Positions 48,529 to 59,900 of a DNA stretch of 64,000 nt are shown here, piece after piece. Position 1 is the first letter of the stretch; each line of letters begins with the position of its first letter. The notes beneath the pieces were generated by a model, which saw only the letters and a list, made by a program, of their open reading frames with translations, did not search any database and was not told the origin of the DNA. Source of the DNA: Plantago major. Lineage: Eukaryota; Streptophyta; Magnoliopsida; Lamiales; Plantaginaceae. The position numbers and the translations under genes are program-made. Where the stretch lies: the NCBI GenBank assembly GCA_026545765.1, contig CM048843.1:11431501-11495500 (forward strand), in the 5' to 3' direction.

Positions 48529-49030
48529 TTAGTTTACGGATCGACAAATTGAGACGGACTATGATAATTTTATTCGTTTGGGTTTGGACCGAAGTAAAAG
48601 TCCAAAACTATATACTAAAAATATATTGGATAAGTGGGCTCGAGCTAGTACTAATGATTTTTAGGTTATATTATCCGCCAAAATTATTTTGTCGTCAGAA
48701 ATTATATTAATGGGTCAGAACTTGGAAATTGAATGGACGACGGTTGGAACTGATGGATCAAATTAAAAAGTTGGTACACATTAGTTTACGGATCGATAAA
48801 TTGAGACAGAATATGATAATTTTATTCGTTTGGATTTGGGCCGGAGTAAAAGTCCAAAACTGTATACTAAAAATATATTGGATAAGTGGGCTCGAGCTTG
48901 TACTAATGATTTTTAGGTTATATTATCCGCCAAAATTATTTTGACGTCAGAAATTATATTAACGGATCAGAATTTGGAAATTGAATGGACGACGGTTGGA
49001 ACTGATGGATCAAAAAGTTGGTACACATTG
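48529..49030. repeat. 250-bp tandem duplication inside the solo LTR
   Basis: Two copies, offset about 250 bp, start ATTAGTTTACGGATCGA and share AAAGTCCAAAACT, TATTGGATAAGTGGGCTCGA and TTAGGTTATATTATCCGCCA. They differ by a few substitutions and a short deletion. Confidence 0.9.
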
Positions 49031-49057
49031 TGGATTGACTACTTTATGTAGGTAAGT

Positions 49058-49310
49058 ACTCCTTCCATTCCACTAAAATCTTTCCATTTTTTCATATTGG
49101 ACTATCATTAAAAACTTTCCATTTCCTTTTATGGAAACCCACTATCTTCATTATTAATATTTTAATCCCTCTCTTTCATACTTTATCAATTCACTTTCTT
49201 ACTTTTTACCATACACTTATTAATTTATCTATATAAACCCATTTTTTACTCAAACTTCTTAAAAGTTGTGAAAAAAAAATGGAAAGAGATTTATGGAACG
49301 GATGGAGTGT
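49058..49310. mobile_element. Stowaway-like MITE nested in the solo LTR
   Basis: TACTCCTTCCATTCCACTAA at the left pairs with the complement of the right end, ACTCCATCCGTTCCATAAAT; further in, CTTTCCATTTTTT faces AAAAAATGGAAAG. About 250 bp and AT-rich. Confidence 0.75.
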
Positions 49311-50576
49311 TAATTAAGATCTTTAGTTTCTTCTTAGTGCCTTATCTATACTTTAATTACAGTATTTTTTGTCATAGTTGCCGAGAGTACCAGATTAATG
49401 GATTGGAATGGAGTAGCCATTGTTGTTGAGTGATTATCCAGTAGTGTGCCACTGACGATTGGAACTTGTTTTGTGGAGGCGTTCGCTCGAGATGAAAAGG
49501 ATGTTTGAAATTAAAATTAAAATTGTTGTCTTTAGGATTGCGAACAAGAGTCAAGCATGTAAAATCAAGTATCTTATGAATTGTTTGTGTGTATGTGCCT
49601 ATGTGATGTGAAGTGGGTGTGACTCCATACTTAAAGGAACTAAGTGACATGCGGAACTAAGTGCTACACTATATGGAGCGGTGGGAGCCACCTCTTGAAT
49701 CCGTAGGGGCCACCTCTAGAGTCCGGCAAGGGCGGTTGGTATACTCACGATATGTGAAAGTGTTATGTTATTATTTTGATATGTGAATGTATGTCAGTGT
49801 CTATATATATGTATCGTTGCGTGTGTTTTGCTAACGTAAATATATTCTTGGCTCGGTAAAGGGACACTGGAGACTTGCTTACTGAGTTTGTAGCTCACTC
49901 CTTACTCTATATTTTTCAGTGGATTAGTGATTATGAGTTGGATGAGGTTCTCGTTGGAGTAAAGCGGGTTAGAGCATTGAAGTTTTTCAACTGTGGTTGT
50001 TTATTGGATTAATTGTAAACTTGAGAATTCAGTTTGTACTTTGAGGATTTGTACTGTTTTCGAGGTTACTAGATGTTGTATCTGTTTTGAGGGTTTTAGT
50101 TGCTCTGATTGTACCACGATTGAGTTAATTGTATGTATTTTGAGGATAAAGATAGGCTTCGTCTTGGCGTAAGCCCATCTCACGATAGACGGTCGGTCGT
50201 GCCAAAGTGATTTGGTTTTGGGGCGTGACAATATTACACCTATTTTTAATTTTAACATCGAATATCTTTTAAACGATAGCATGTTTGGCTAACGATTAAA
50301 ACCATGAAAACCTAATTAAAAACACTTAAATTTTTTCTTAACTCAAAGTTTTAAGAGTAAGTATAGTAAAATGGAAGATTTTCCTAATCTATAGGAAAAT
50401 CCGGTTTTTACAATAAAGAACCGGTCAGAAACACTACAAACCGGTTAATAGCTTTAATATAAATACACAAATAATAATACACTCTCTCACAAAATTCACA
50501 AAACCTAACAATCTTTCTCTCTCTACAAAAAACCCTAGAGAGAGAAACATTCAAACCCATTTATCTCTCTCCCTTC

Positions 50577-50735
50577 CCCCCCCCCCCCTCCTCCCTCCAC
50601 TGGAACCGTCGCCGCCCTCAACCTCCGCCGGAACCACCGTCGGATCCATATCCTCTGCCGGAAATTATGGTGCTCAATGTACCGATCAATCTCTCTCTCT
50701 CTCTCTCTCTAGTTTCGCCGTCTCTCTCTCTCTAG
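50577..50735. repeat. C-run and CT microsatellites in the leader of the TIR element
   Basis: A run of about 14 C at 50576-50589 and CT runs near 50690-50735, within a CT- and CCG-rich stretch that would serve as the 5' leader of the gene-like unit. Confidence 0.85.
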
Positions 50736-50929
50736 TTTCGCCGGATTTAGTCGGATCTTGCCGGATTTCCACCGAATTTTCAGATCCAATTGCTAAAATC
50801 TTCAAATCAACAAATTCATCTTGTTTTTTCGTTAAATTCTCAATTAAAATGAAATTTGACCTTTTATTGTCGTTTTTCGCTGATTTTACGATTTCATGTT
50901 TTCAGATCTGAAATCCGTACAGTGAAAAT

Positions 50930-52010
50930 CAAATTTCGCAATCTGGTGCTTTGTTATGGTTTTAAGAGCCAGTGTTATAGTTTTATGTATCGTTGTTATG
51001 GTTTTAGCTTGTGTTTAATGTCTCCGTCTGTTATTGTTTTAGCGCATATGTTATAGTTTCAAGGCCTATTATTGTTGTTTTAAGCAATGTATAGTGTTTT
51101 TAGCCTCTGGTGAAATATTTCTGGTGTGAATTTTTACAAATGTTTTATCATAGTTTTAAAAGGCATTGTTATAGTTTTAAGATGTACTATTATGGTTTTA
51201 AGTACAAATATTACCGTTTTAGCTTGTGTTGCATGTTCGTGCTTTGTTATAGTTTTAAGATGCACTGTAATAATTTTAAACATTAATGTTATTATATTTA
51301 GTTTATTGAATATTTCTGTTTGTTATTGTTTTTAGCGCATACGTTATAATTTTAAAACCAAATGTTGTAGTTTTAAGCATCAACGTTAGTGTTTTAGCTT
51401 TTGTGAAATATTTATGATTTGATTTTTTGCAAATGTTTTGTTATAGATTTAAGAGGCACTGTTATGATTTTATGTATCAATGTTACTGTCTTTAGCTTGT
51501 GTTGCATGTTCCTACTTTGTTATAGTTTTAAGATGCACTGTTATGGTTTTAAGGATCAATGTATCAATATTACCGTTTTAATTAGCTTGTGTTGCATGTT
51601 CATGCTTTGTTGTAGTTTTAAGATACACTGTAATGATTTTAAACATTAATGTTATTATATTTAGTTTATTGAATATTTATGTTTGTTATTGTTTTTAGCG
51701 CATACGTTATAATTTTAAAACCTAATGTTGTAGTTTTAAGCATCAACGTTAGTGTTTTAACTTTTGTGAAATATTTATGATTTGATTTTTTGCAAATGTT
51801 TTGTTATAGATTTAAGAGGCACTGTTATGATTTTATGTATCAATGTTACTGTCTTTAGCTTGTGTTGCATGTTTCTACTTTGTTATAATTTTAAGATGCA
51901 CTGTTAGGGTTTTAAGGATCAATGTAACTGTTTTTAGCTTTTGTTGCATGTTCATTCTTTGTTTTTAAGCACCCATGTGATAGTTTTGATGAGAGTTGTT
52001 ATGATTTTAA
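50930..52010. repeat. Intron-like array of TTATAGTTTTAAG repeats
   Basis: Dozens of copies of GTTAT(A/G)GTTTTAAG with AGCTTGTGTTGCATGTTC modules. A higher-order duplication is offset 363 bp (about 51200-51562 and 51563-51925), with long near-identical stretches such as AGCGCATACGTTATAATTTT. The complement of the same core (CTTAAAACCAT, AAAACTATAA) recurs at 52350-52560 after the terminal exon. Confidence 0.88.
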
Positions 52011-52035
52011 TCCAGTTAGTGAATGTTTTAAGCAG

Positions 52036-52259
52036 GTGCAGATGATGATACGGAGTTTGATGATGGGTCTCTCAAAGGTGTCGCTGCAGTATTGAAGCAA
52101 AAAGCACAAGCAACAAAAGGCAGGAGTCCGAAGTTCACCAACAAGTTTAATCGAAAAAAGCCTATTTTGACAACTCAGTTGCATTTGCATCAAAAACACC
52201 GAATGAACATATATTGTAATTTTTTCTATGAGAATAGATGTTTTCAAATATTTGGATGA
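52036..52259 (+). other. Terminal exon of the gene-like unit in the TIR element
   Basis: After TTTTAAGCAG an open stretch in phase 1 codes ADDDTEFDDGSLKGVAAVLK, then a basic part with KQKAQATKGRSPKFTNKFNR, and a stop at 52257-52259. The acidic-then-basic peptide is not one I recognise. An upstream ATG followed by a GT at about 50668 could be a first exon, but its phase does not match simply. Expression is unproven. Confidence 0.3.
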
Positions 52260-52987
52260 CTGAATGTTCAAGTGCTTATTTTAAGCTTGTTTATTGTTGT
52301 TTTAATGGCTTTTAGACTTGTTTAATGGTGGTTTAATGATATTAGATTGTCATTTAAAACTATAACAAGCCATTAAAAAAATATCATGTAGGTTCTTAAA
52401 ACCATGATACCATCTGTTAAAAATTTAACAAAAATGTTAAAACTATAATTGAAACATGCAATACCGACGCATTAAAACTATCATATCATCTCTTAGAACA
52501 TTAACAAAATACTTTAAAACTGTAACTGAAATTTCAATGTTAACAAAGTAAAACCATAACATAATCTATTAAAAGGATAATGAAAAATGCTTGTCTCTGC
52601 GGTTTTTTGAGAAATCCGGCCGGTCAGACCGCTAAAACCCAAAAACCGTAAAAAACCAGAAAAAACCTTGACTTTCCTATCTTTTAGGAAAATCTTACCT
52701 TTTCCAAGACTTTGGCAAGTTTTAATCGTTAGCCAAACAAACACTTATCTTAACGAGATTATATTATTAAATATTACTTCTTAAATTTTTACGATATGTT
52801 TTTACAATTGTAGTTGAAGAGGAGTCGAAGTTAAAAATAGAAAATGATTTTTTAAAAAATAAATATGAAAAGTTGAGATTGGAATGAAGACAATATATGA
52901 TTTATCTCCTCCGTCCGTCTACTGATGTCTCACTTTTTTTGTGTGATTTTTCTTAAGTAATATGAATAAATAATGATAAAGGTGTTT

Positions 52988-53210
52988 TGTAATGACTTGA
53001 CGATCAATCGATCGAGACCCTACCCTTTAGGCCGGCGATATTACACATGACTTGGACCACAAACGTTATGTGTATGAGAATTGTCCGCTTTAGACTGGAT
53101 CCAAAACAGATTTGTTGTTGGAATCACCATCATACTATGTATGAGTGTTGTTCTACTTATATGCCCTTCATGTATTTCGTTTTAAACCAACGTGGGATAC
53201 TGGTGTTCCA
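52988..53210 (-). mobile_element. Small solo LTR (TRIM/SMART type)
   Basis: The 223-bp unit has TG...CA ends (TGTAATGACTTG...TGGTGTTCCA) and perfect 5-bp duplications TGTTT (52983-52987 and 53211-53215). On the minus strand it holds TATCCCACGTTGGTTT, a motif shared by small plant TRIM LTRs near their start, which sets the strand. Confidence 0.75.
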
Positions 53211-53324
53211 TGTTTAGTGGCTATTAAAGTTGGAGAGGAAATGATAAATAATGAAAAATTATGAGATATAATGAATTAAAAATAACATCGATTAATGGAA
53301 TTTAATTTTTATGATAATGAAAAT

Positions 53325-53550
53325 TACTCCCCCGTCACGGATTCAATTACCCGCAAGTCCGAACACAAGTTTTAAGATAAAAGTGAATAAAATATGATAA
53401 ATGTTAATAAAGTAAAAAAGAGATCGAATAAAGTAGAAGAAATAATGAATAAAGTGGGAGATAAATTTTCCATTAAAGTGGTGAGAAATATAAATTGGGA
53501 CGTACTAAAACTAAAATGTGGAAAGTTGAATTGAAGACGGAGGAGATAGT
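53325..53550. mobile_element. Inner Stowaway-like MITE
   Basis: TTACTCCCCCGTCACGGATT at the left and the complement of the right end, CTATCTCCTCCGTCTTCAAT, are imperfect inverted copies. It lies within the larger MITE, about 280 bp before the transporter start codon. Confidence 0.5.
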
Positions 53551-53820
53551 ATTAAAGTGACGTCAATAAAAAAGTGACACGAACGGAGTAGTAAAATAGA
53601 CAATTTGAAAATGAAACGCAAAAGAAGCGACATTTATCCTCCAAAACCAGCTAACGACTCTCCATAGTCGGTAGTCCCATTGGACACACTCATTTCTTCT
53701 TCTGCAACACACACTCAGCTCGATCTGGTTCTCCATCTTCACACAATCTAAGCACATCTATCTACCTCTCACTACATCATCTCAATTTCACACTCACACC
53801 ATTTTCCCCAAATCTCTCAT

Positions 53821-53829
53821 AAACCCTAA
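53821..53829 (+). promoter_or_regulatory. Telo-box in the transporter leader
   Basis: AAACCCTAA lies six bases before the ATG. Telo-boxes are common in the 5' regions of plant housekeeping and growth genes. Its use here is inferred from position only. Confidence 0.4.
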
Positions 53830-53834
53830 TTCCC

Positions 53835-54890
53835 ATGGCGTTGATCCGATTAGAGCCCACCAAGCAGCACTACACCACCACCAGCCTCATACTCGGCTAC
53901 GCTCTCTGCTCCAGCTTACTGGCCGTCATCAACAAATTCGCCATCACCAAATTCAATTACCCAGGCCTCCTCACTGCTCTCCAGTACCTCACCTCAGCTC
54001 TCGGCGTTTGGATCTTGGGCAAATTAGGCTTCCTGCATCACGATCCGTTCACTCTCGAGACCGCTAAGAAGTTTCTCCCAGCTGCATTCGTCTTCTACTT
54101 GGCGATTTTCACCAACACCAACCTCCTGCGTCACGCCAATGTCGATACGTTCATCGTTTTCCGATCGCTTACGCCTCTTCTCGTTGCGATAGCCGATACG
54201 GCGTTTCGAAAGCAGCCGTGTCCGTCGAAGCTTACGTTTCTGGCCTTGGTGGTCATTTTGGGGGGTGCGGTTGGGTATGTAGCGACTGATGATGGTTTCA
54301 CATTGACTGCTTATTCGTGGGCATTAGCTTATTTAGTTACTATTACTACGGAGATGGTTTATATTAAGCATATGGTGACCAATCTAGGGTTGAATACTTG
54401 GGGATTTGTTTTCTATAATAACCTGTTGTCTTTGATGATGGCACCTGTGTTTTGGATTGTCACAGGGGAGTATTCTGATGTTTTCGCATCGTTGAATGGT
54501 GGAGGGGATTTGTTTATGCCGGTTGCGTTCTTTGCAGTTTCGCTTTCGTGTGTATTTGGGTTGCTTATTAGCTTCTTTGGTTTTGCGGCCAGGAAGGCGG
54601 TGTCTGCTACTGCATTTACTGTTACAGGTGTGGTTAACAAGTTTCTGACGGTTGCGATTAATGTGATGATTTGGGATAAGCATGCTACACCGTTTGGTTT
54701 GTTGTGTTTGCTTTTTACTCTCTCTGGAGGGGTTCTTTACCAGCAGTCCGTCACTGGTGCAGTGGGGAATGCTGCAAGCCAGCGAGACTCTGGATTGTTG
54801 AAGCAGACAAATGGTAGGAGTGAAGGCGATATTGATGATTCGGATGGAGATGCGGAGAAAGGCATTTCTGGTAAAGTTTCTGGCTTGTAG
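53835..54890 (+). CDS. GFT1: GDP-L-fucose transporter of the Golgi (GFT1/GONST4 type)
   Basis: Single exon, 351 aa, ATG at 53835 in context CCCATGG and stop TAG at 54888. The protein is a nucleotide-sugar transporter/triose-phosphate-translocator family member with about ten membrane segments from residue 15 (SLILGYALCSSLLAVINKFA) to about 305. Family landmarks are FNYPGLLTALQYLTSALGVW, LAIFTNTNLLRHANVDTFIV, FRSLTPLLVAIADT, WALAYLVTITTEMVYIKHM and, near the C-terminus, FGFAARKAVSATAFTVTGVV, where the FGF-AR-AVSATAFT stretch is the nucleotide-sugar motif region of GDP-sugar transporters. The hydrophilic tail is acidic (DIDDSDGDAEKG). GFT1 carries GDP-fucose from cytosol into the Golgi for cell-wall and glycoprotein fucosylation. 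The match to the Arabidopsis GFT1 class is strong along the whole length, judged from memory. Confidence 0.93.
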   Translation: MALIRLEPTKQHYTTTSLILGYALCSSLLAVINKFAITKFNYPGLLTALQYLTSALGVWILGKLGFLHHDPFTLETAKKFLPAAFVFYLAIFTNTNLLRHANVDTFIVFRSLTPLLVAIADTAFRKQPCPSKLTFLALVVILGGAVGYVATDDGFTLTAYSWALAYLVTITTEMVYIKHMVTNLGLNTWGFVFYNNLLSLMMAPVFWIVTGEYSDVFASLNGGGDLFMPVAFFAVSLSCVFGLLISFFGFAARKAVSATAFTVTGVVNKFLTVAINVMIWDKHATPFGLLCLLFTLSGGVLYQQSVTGAVGNAASQRDSGLLKQTNGRSEGDIDDSDGDAEKGISGKVSGL

Positions 54891-56927
54891 ACGCTTATTG
54901 CTTGCATCCTCTGTCTTGGAGGTGGATGCTTATTGAGAATGTTGTGAACGGCTTAAGATTCAATCCACAATTAGTGTGAAGATATGATATATATAGGCTA
55001 ATTTGATCTCTTAGCATGTCTGTACTGAATGATGTATTGGACACGAACGGCATTCTTATTCTTGTAGTGGTTTGAATTGATGCTAACTGCTATAGATAAG
55101 TAAGTCGTATTTCGACTATGGATGTTAGAATCTCCATTACGCGGAGAAATATGTAATTCTAGTTCTTGTCTGAGCAAAAGTCTTGGTTAAACCCTGCTTA
55201 GGTTTTGCTTTGGGTGTTTGATTGGTTTACTATTCTGGCTGTGCTATATATCTAGCTTTGGTAATACCGGAGGCAAACTTAGCAGCCTAGTTCAGTAACT
55301 GTGCTATAGACATTTGAAATCATAAAATCAAGAGTATATAATATGGCATGGCCGCATGTTCTTTAGAATTGTTGATAGTGGCCGCATGCCCCTGGCCGCT
55401 CCAGGCAGCACGCGCTATGAAGTGGCCAGAGGCAAAATTGAAAACCCAATGCCCTCACTTAAACCTAACTGAAAGTTTCATATCAGAGAGCTCCGCTTTT
55501 TTCTCATTTTTCCTCCTGCTCTTTGTTTCTTCCTCCACTCTCCATCTCACCTGTCTCTACTCCTGCGTCTTTACCCGTGGCAGTCCGGACATTGTAGTAT
55601 TATAATGCACATAACATCCTTTAATATGAAAAGGGCAACAATCGTGTTACAAGTTTTTGGGACCTGGTATGCCCCTAATCAGTCAACCTGAAACTTGATC
55701 TCCACCAGCTCTTCTACTTCAGACATCTTCAATCAACAAGCTAATGGAACAAAAAACCAAAATCTTCGCCCCGGTCTTCAACAAAGCAACTATCCCCACC
55801 AACTATGGCAAATCAGTCAACCACCACATGAATGGACTTGGATACCCGTCACGTTAAAAAAATGAATTAACACTTCCAAAAACACCTTTTAATATCATTT
55901 CACCTATTAAAATTTTCATTTTGATTTTTCTTTCACATCAAACATAAATGCATTATTGTATGTTTAAAATTCACAATGTTTTTGTTGTATTTACGTCGAC
56001 AGTGGAACTGTATTAGTAGAGTTCATTAAAAAATAAGAAAAATAACATTTGATTTGATGAATAACCATTGCAATATCCAATGAACTAAAATACTAAACTA
56101 TAGTTAAAGTAATGAATCGGAAAGCAGCTAATGTTTACATATTCGTACATATCCCTAGATCTCAATTCTAAAATCTGAAACAACAAAATCATACAAAAGC
56201 TAAACATTCAAAAAGATTCAAAAATGGAAGGGTGATATCTGTGATGTGGACGGAGTCCGGTCGATCTAATTACCATACAAATCGGAGGTAGTGAGATCCC
56301 GTGGCCAGAAGTGGTGCGTGGTTAGGTGGTGATAGGGCCACCGGAAAAACAAGCTTTGGCCATAACCAGAGAACAGAGCAGAGAGATCACCGGAGATGAA
56401 AGGCGATCTTCTCCCAACAAACGATCTCTAGCATCCTAAAGATCACCGGAGAAGAAACGCCTGAGGGGGGTAATACTATAATTTCAACGTGAGAAGTTGA
56501 TTCAGCAGTTGAAGCATAGTCCGACTAAGTTATGGTTATACATTGTCAAAGTTTGATGCAGACATCTAGCACAGCCATAGAAAACAAGTTTCCAATCAAT
56601 GCATTGTTAGTTTCCAATAATCAGTTTGAAGTTCCTGATCAATGATATTACAATCCAAAGTTGAAATTCAGGTTTGTTGATTTGCGGTTGTGAATTTCTA
56701 TCATGTCACTCTTAACATGATAGTATTTCAATAACCTAGAGCTTGGAACATAGACAAAATAGTTCCTTTTTTTTTTTGAATTTTTAGTTTCTTGTTAAAA
56801 AAAAAAAAAATGAAACTGAGACTATGGATATACAGTTCGACTATTTTTGCCAATGGGAATGTATGCAAAATGCGAAAAAAAAAAAAAAAAAAAAGAGGCT
56901 TACAGTTTTCGCTCCATCACATCCAAC
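54891..56927. other. 3' flanks of two convergent genes; no further gene recognised
   Basis: The left part is the 3' untranslated region of the transporter; the right part belongs to the 3' end of the minus-strand ARM-repeat gene, with poly(A)-type runs near 56802 and 56876-56894. An 85-codon open frame at 55348-55605 has no family features. Nothing else is recognised. Confidence 0.45.
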
Positions 56928-59900
56928 TTATAAGTGGCCAGCCAATTCATTATCGAGGATAGCTTTAAACTGATCATGCGCACATTTAATTTTGTGCCTT
57001 TCCTCCAAGGTTAAGTTTAGCTCTTCAGAAGACTGTAAAGAAAGCAAGCGATGAGGTGTGAATATGCCAGCTATAATATCATATGGAACAGAAAATATAA
57101 GCCAGGCATGGACATGATTACAGCCTATTTTCCCATTACTGTTATAGAAATAATACAAAGATAACATGCATACCAGTGTATCGTGAAGATTTTGCAACAC
57201 CTTATTTATTTGAATTGTGCATGAGAGCATAATTTGTCGGATTTTGACATCTTTATAAAAATGAAGGAGCACAGTCACAAGCGCGCACACTCTCGTCGAA
57301 CGATCTGCTGCAGTGTGGTGATGATCGGAACCAATGGATGAATTGATATCAGCTGCCCAAGTTCCGAATGTGTCCAATACCATAATTAACAGTCTTTTGC
57401 TCCTCTGGAACAGATAAAAGGAAGGTAACAGGTAATACTGCTGTCTTCTGGCAATAATATTGGAAGTTGACTCCTGGTAATTTTCTTCAGCTTCCTACAT
57501 CAAGACGAAGAGGTCAAGGGAAGCAGAACTGGGTTCTCGATACAAATTATAATCATGTGTATGCAAGAAACTTAACAGTACAGAAAATTAACAGGCAGTA
57601 AGCACAGATTGAGATGGCAACGATAAAGTTTTCCAACCACTAATTTCAGGGAGAATCCAAAAGCAAATCTGAGAGGGTTCCGGCTCAAAGGCTACACCAT
57701 CATACCAAGTTACCAACTAGATGTATCCGGCCCAAATATTGGTACCCACCCCGGCCCAAAGGGTCAGCTCTCAGCCCACAAGGGCCTGGGGCATTACAGA
57801 TGCATCAGCGACCTAAATGCACCAATGAAAGGATGGGTTAGAACATTACTTACAGACACAACATCAATCAGGTATTGTGGAAGGACATTGCTGATATTCA
57901 CAATACTCCAATCAGAAATTCTTGATGGTTTGGAGTCGAGCACTGCAAGCAATCTGAGAAATGCGCACTTATTGTCCAAGGGCGTTGCACCACACTGTAA
58001 CACAGTTCATCAAGTTAAAAAGTTTCAAGTTTGAAATATAAATCTTGTCATACATACGGTTTAACATGACAAAAAGTACCCACAAGATGAATCAAATGAA
58101 AAAAGACAATAAAAAATAATGCAACACTGTTGGTGATTTGACATACTATCTGAGCAACAAGTATCTTCTCCAGCATCTCTAGAACTAGATAATCATCGCC
58201 AATCTGCGACAAGCACGAACTTACGACACTGGTAATAGATTTAAATGTCTTCCTATTTGACTTCCCATCATAGTTTGCAGCAGGATAGATGTTTTCTGCA
58301 AAACAATCCGAATACTTCCATTAATTTTGATTCACCAATATAAGCCTTCAATACAGACGCACAAACTAGAAGCCTGAAACGAATATTGTACAAGCCTTCA
58401 ATACATAAGTACAAACTACAAGTATCTTCAATACAACAAGAATATGTTGTTATCTAGCCTTTGACTTGTAACTTGGTTCTCAGGAACTATCTATGTTACC
58501 TAACAACCACCCAAATCAAAGAATGATGAAACTTATAGCATGAATGCAAACGACAATAACAGAAGTAACAATGAACTACCAGACTTAAAATCAAGAGTAC
58601 CAGGATAAACTTGGAACCGGGATAGCAAAGTGACATGGAAGCTTGTGTACTCAGCAACTTTAATGTGTCCAGCTTTGAAAGAAGATTGCAGAACCTCTAA
58701 GATACGGAAAACAATAAGCGGCTCAATATCACCACCTGCAACAGAATGATCAATAATTCTTTTTAATGAAAATAGATAATAAGTTTGCAGTATAAGATTA
58801 CACTAGCAGTGACCAGTGACCTTTTTTTTCTTTTCATTTCTTTGGATTGTGATAGCAATATCCTTGTGATATAACTATTATTTAATAGCTCTAACAGATA
58901 AACCTTCACCCGTCTCCCACACTTCATACAATAACCAATAGCATTGACTTCTGAATTATATGGATAAGTGCAAACCAGCTTGAAATTAAATACTCCCTCT
59001 GTCCCACTAAGCATTCACGTCTTCTTTTCGACACTGTTTTTAAGACAATTAATAGTTTATTGTTTGTTTTAGGAGAGAAAAATGATAAAGAATGGAAAAA
59101 GTACGAAGAATAGTGGTTAGTGGGGTTTACTTTTTTGCTATTTTGGTTATGAGACTATATTAAAGGGACAGTCATAACAGGAAAGAGGGAGTAGCATGCT
59201 TAGTGGGACGGAGGGAGTAGCATAGAGCTTTTTTTTTCAATTCCGCATTACTGATAGTCTGATAATTTTATTGCTGAGACTTATGTCCCAGCATTTTTTA
59301 TCCATACACAAGACTCAAAGCAAGTCCTTGCTCGAGCGAACTTGAGCTCCTTACCAACTGAGCTACAATTTGTTGGTCATGACATAGACCTATATAATAT
59401 TACCACAATTTAATTTATGATACATATGGTGATTAACCAGACTGTACTCAAGAAATTTCTTTATTGGGAGGCCTAGATGCCTGCAGATAAGTCACTAAAA
59501 CAAGGTGTACAATGATTCCAACATGTTTTATTCCGTATTTGAACAGAGTTGTGTTCACTGAGCTAACCCGACAAGGACGTATATCAGGCGCTTACATACT
59601 TACATAAACAACATGAAGCCAGTGACTGAAGAAGCTGGGAGTCCATAATAGAGAAGTAGTAAAGGCAGCAAATGGCAAGCTCTTGAACATCTTCTGCAAG
59701 CCTAATGAATGGACCATAACATCTACCTGAAAAATAAAGCAACCTTAGAGCTTAGACATGCAGATGCAGTCCACTGACCAAGAAAAGGAAGAACAGAAGA
59801 ATTGCCAACAGTCCTCGCCTTCATCAGTTTGGCTGCTGAAAAAGTCTTTCAGACTGTACTGCATATTGTCAAACTCGTGAGAAAGTGGAGAGTTTAAAGG

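Larger units (their letters stand above)
48434..50230 (+). mobile_element. Large solo LTR, Ty3-gypsy-like, with a nested MITE
   Basis: The segment starts TGTAAAATCCCGAAATTTTT and ends GGGGCGTGACA, flanked by perfect 5-bp duplications ATATT (48429-48433 and 50231-50235). Length is about 1.8 kb and it has no coding sequence. The ends resemble the TGTAACACCCC...GGGGCGTGACA class common to large plant Ty3 elements. It contains a 250-bp internal tandem duplication and a later MITE. Confidence 0.85.
50283..52738 (+). mobile_element. TIR element with gene-like interior
   Basis: A perfect 20-bp inverted repeat GTTTGGCTAACGATTAAAAC bounds the element (50283-50302 and complement at 52719-52738). Subterminal similarity continues inward: GATTTTCCTAA...ATAGGAAA and CCGG-containing stretches on both sides. 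A clear target duplication was not found; TTA just outside slightly longer ends is possible. No transposase is recognised. Inside, on the plus strand: TATA-like AATATAAATAC (about 50455), a CT-rich leader with AAACCCTAGAGAGAG, GCCGG-rich sequence, a long repeat-filled stretch, and a short terminal exon (52036-52259). Confidence 0.6.
52911..53592. mobile_element. Stowaway-like MITE split by two insertions
   Basis: CTCCTCCGTCCGTCTACTGA with TCACTTTTTT at the left pairs with the complement of the right end, CTACTCCGTTCGTGTCACTT. The span is large for a MITE because a solo LTR (52988-53210) and another MITE (53325-53550) sit inside. Confidence 0.5.

Noticed and set aside
55348-55605. 85-codon open frame after the transporter
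   Set aside because: No family features, no conserved start context, and it lies in the convergent 3' flank.
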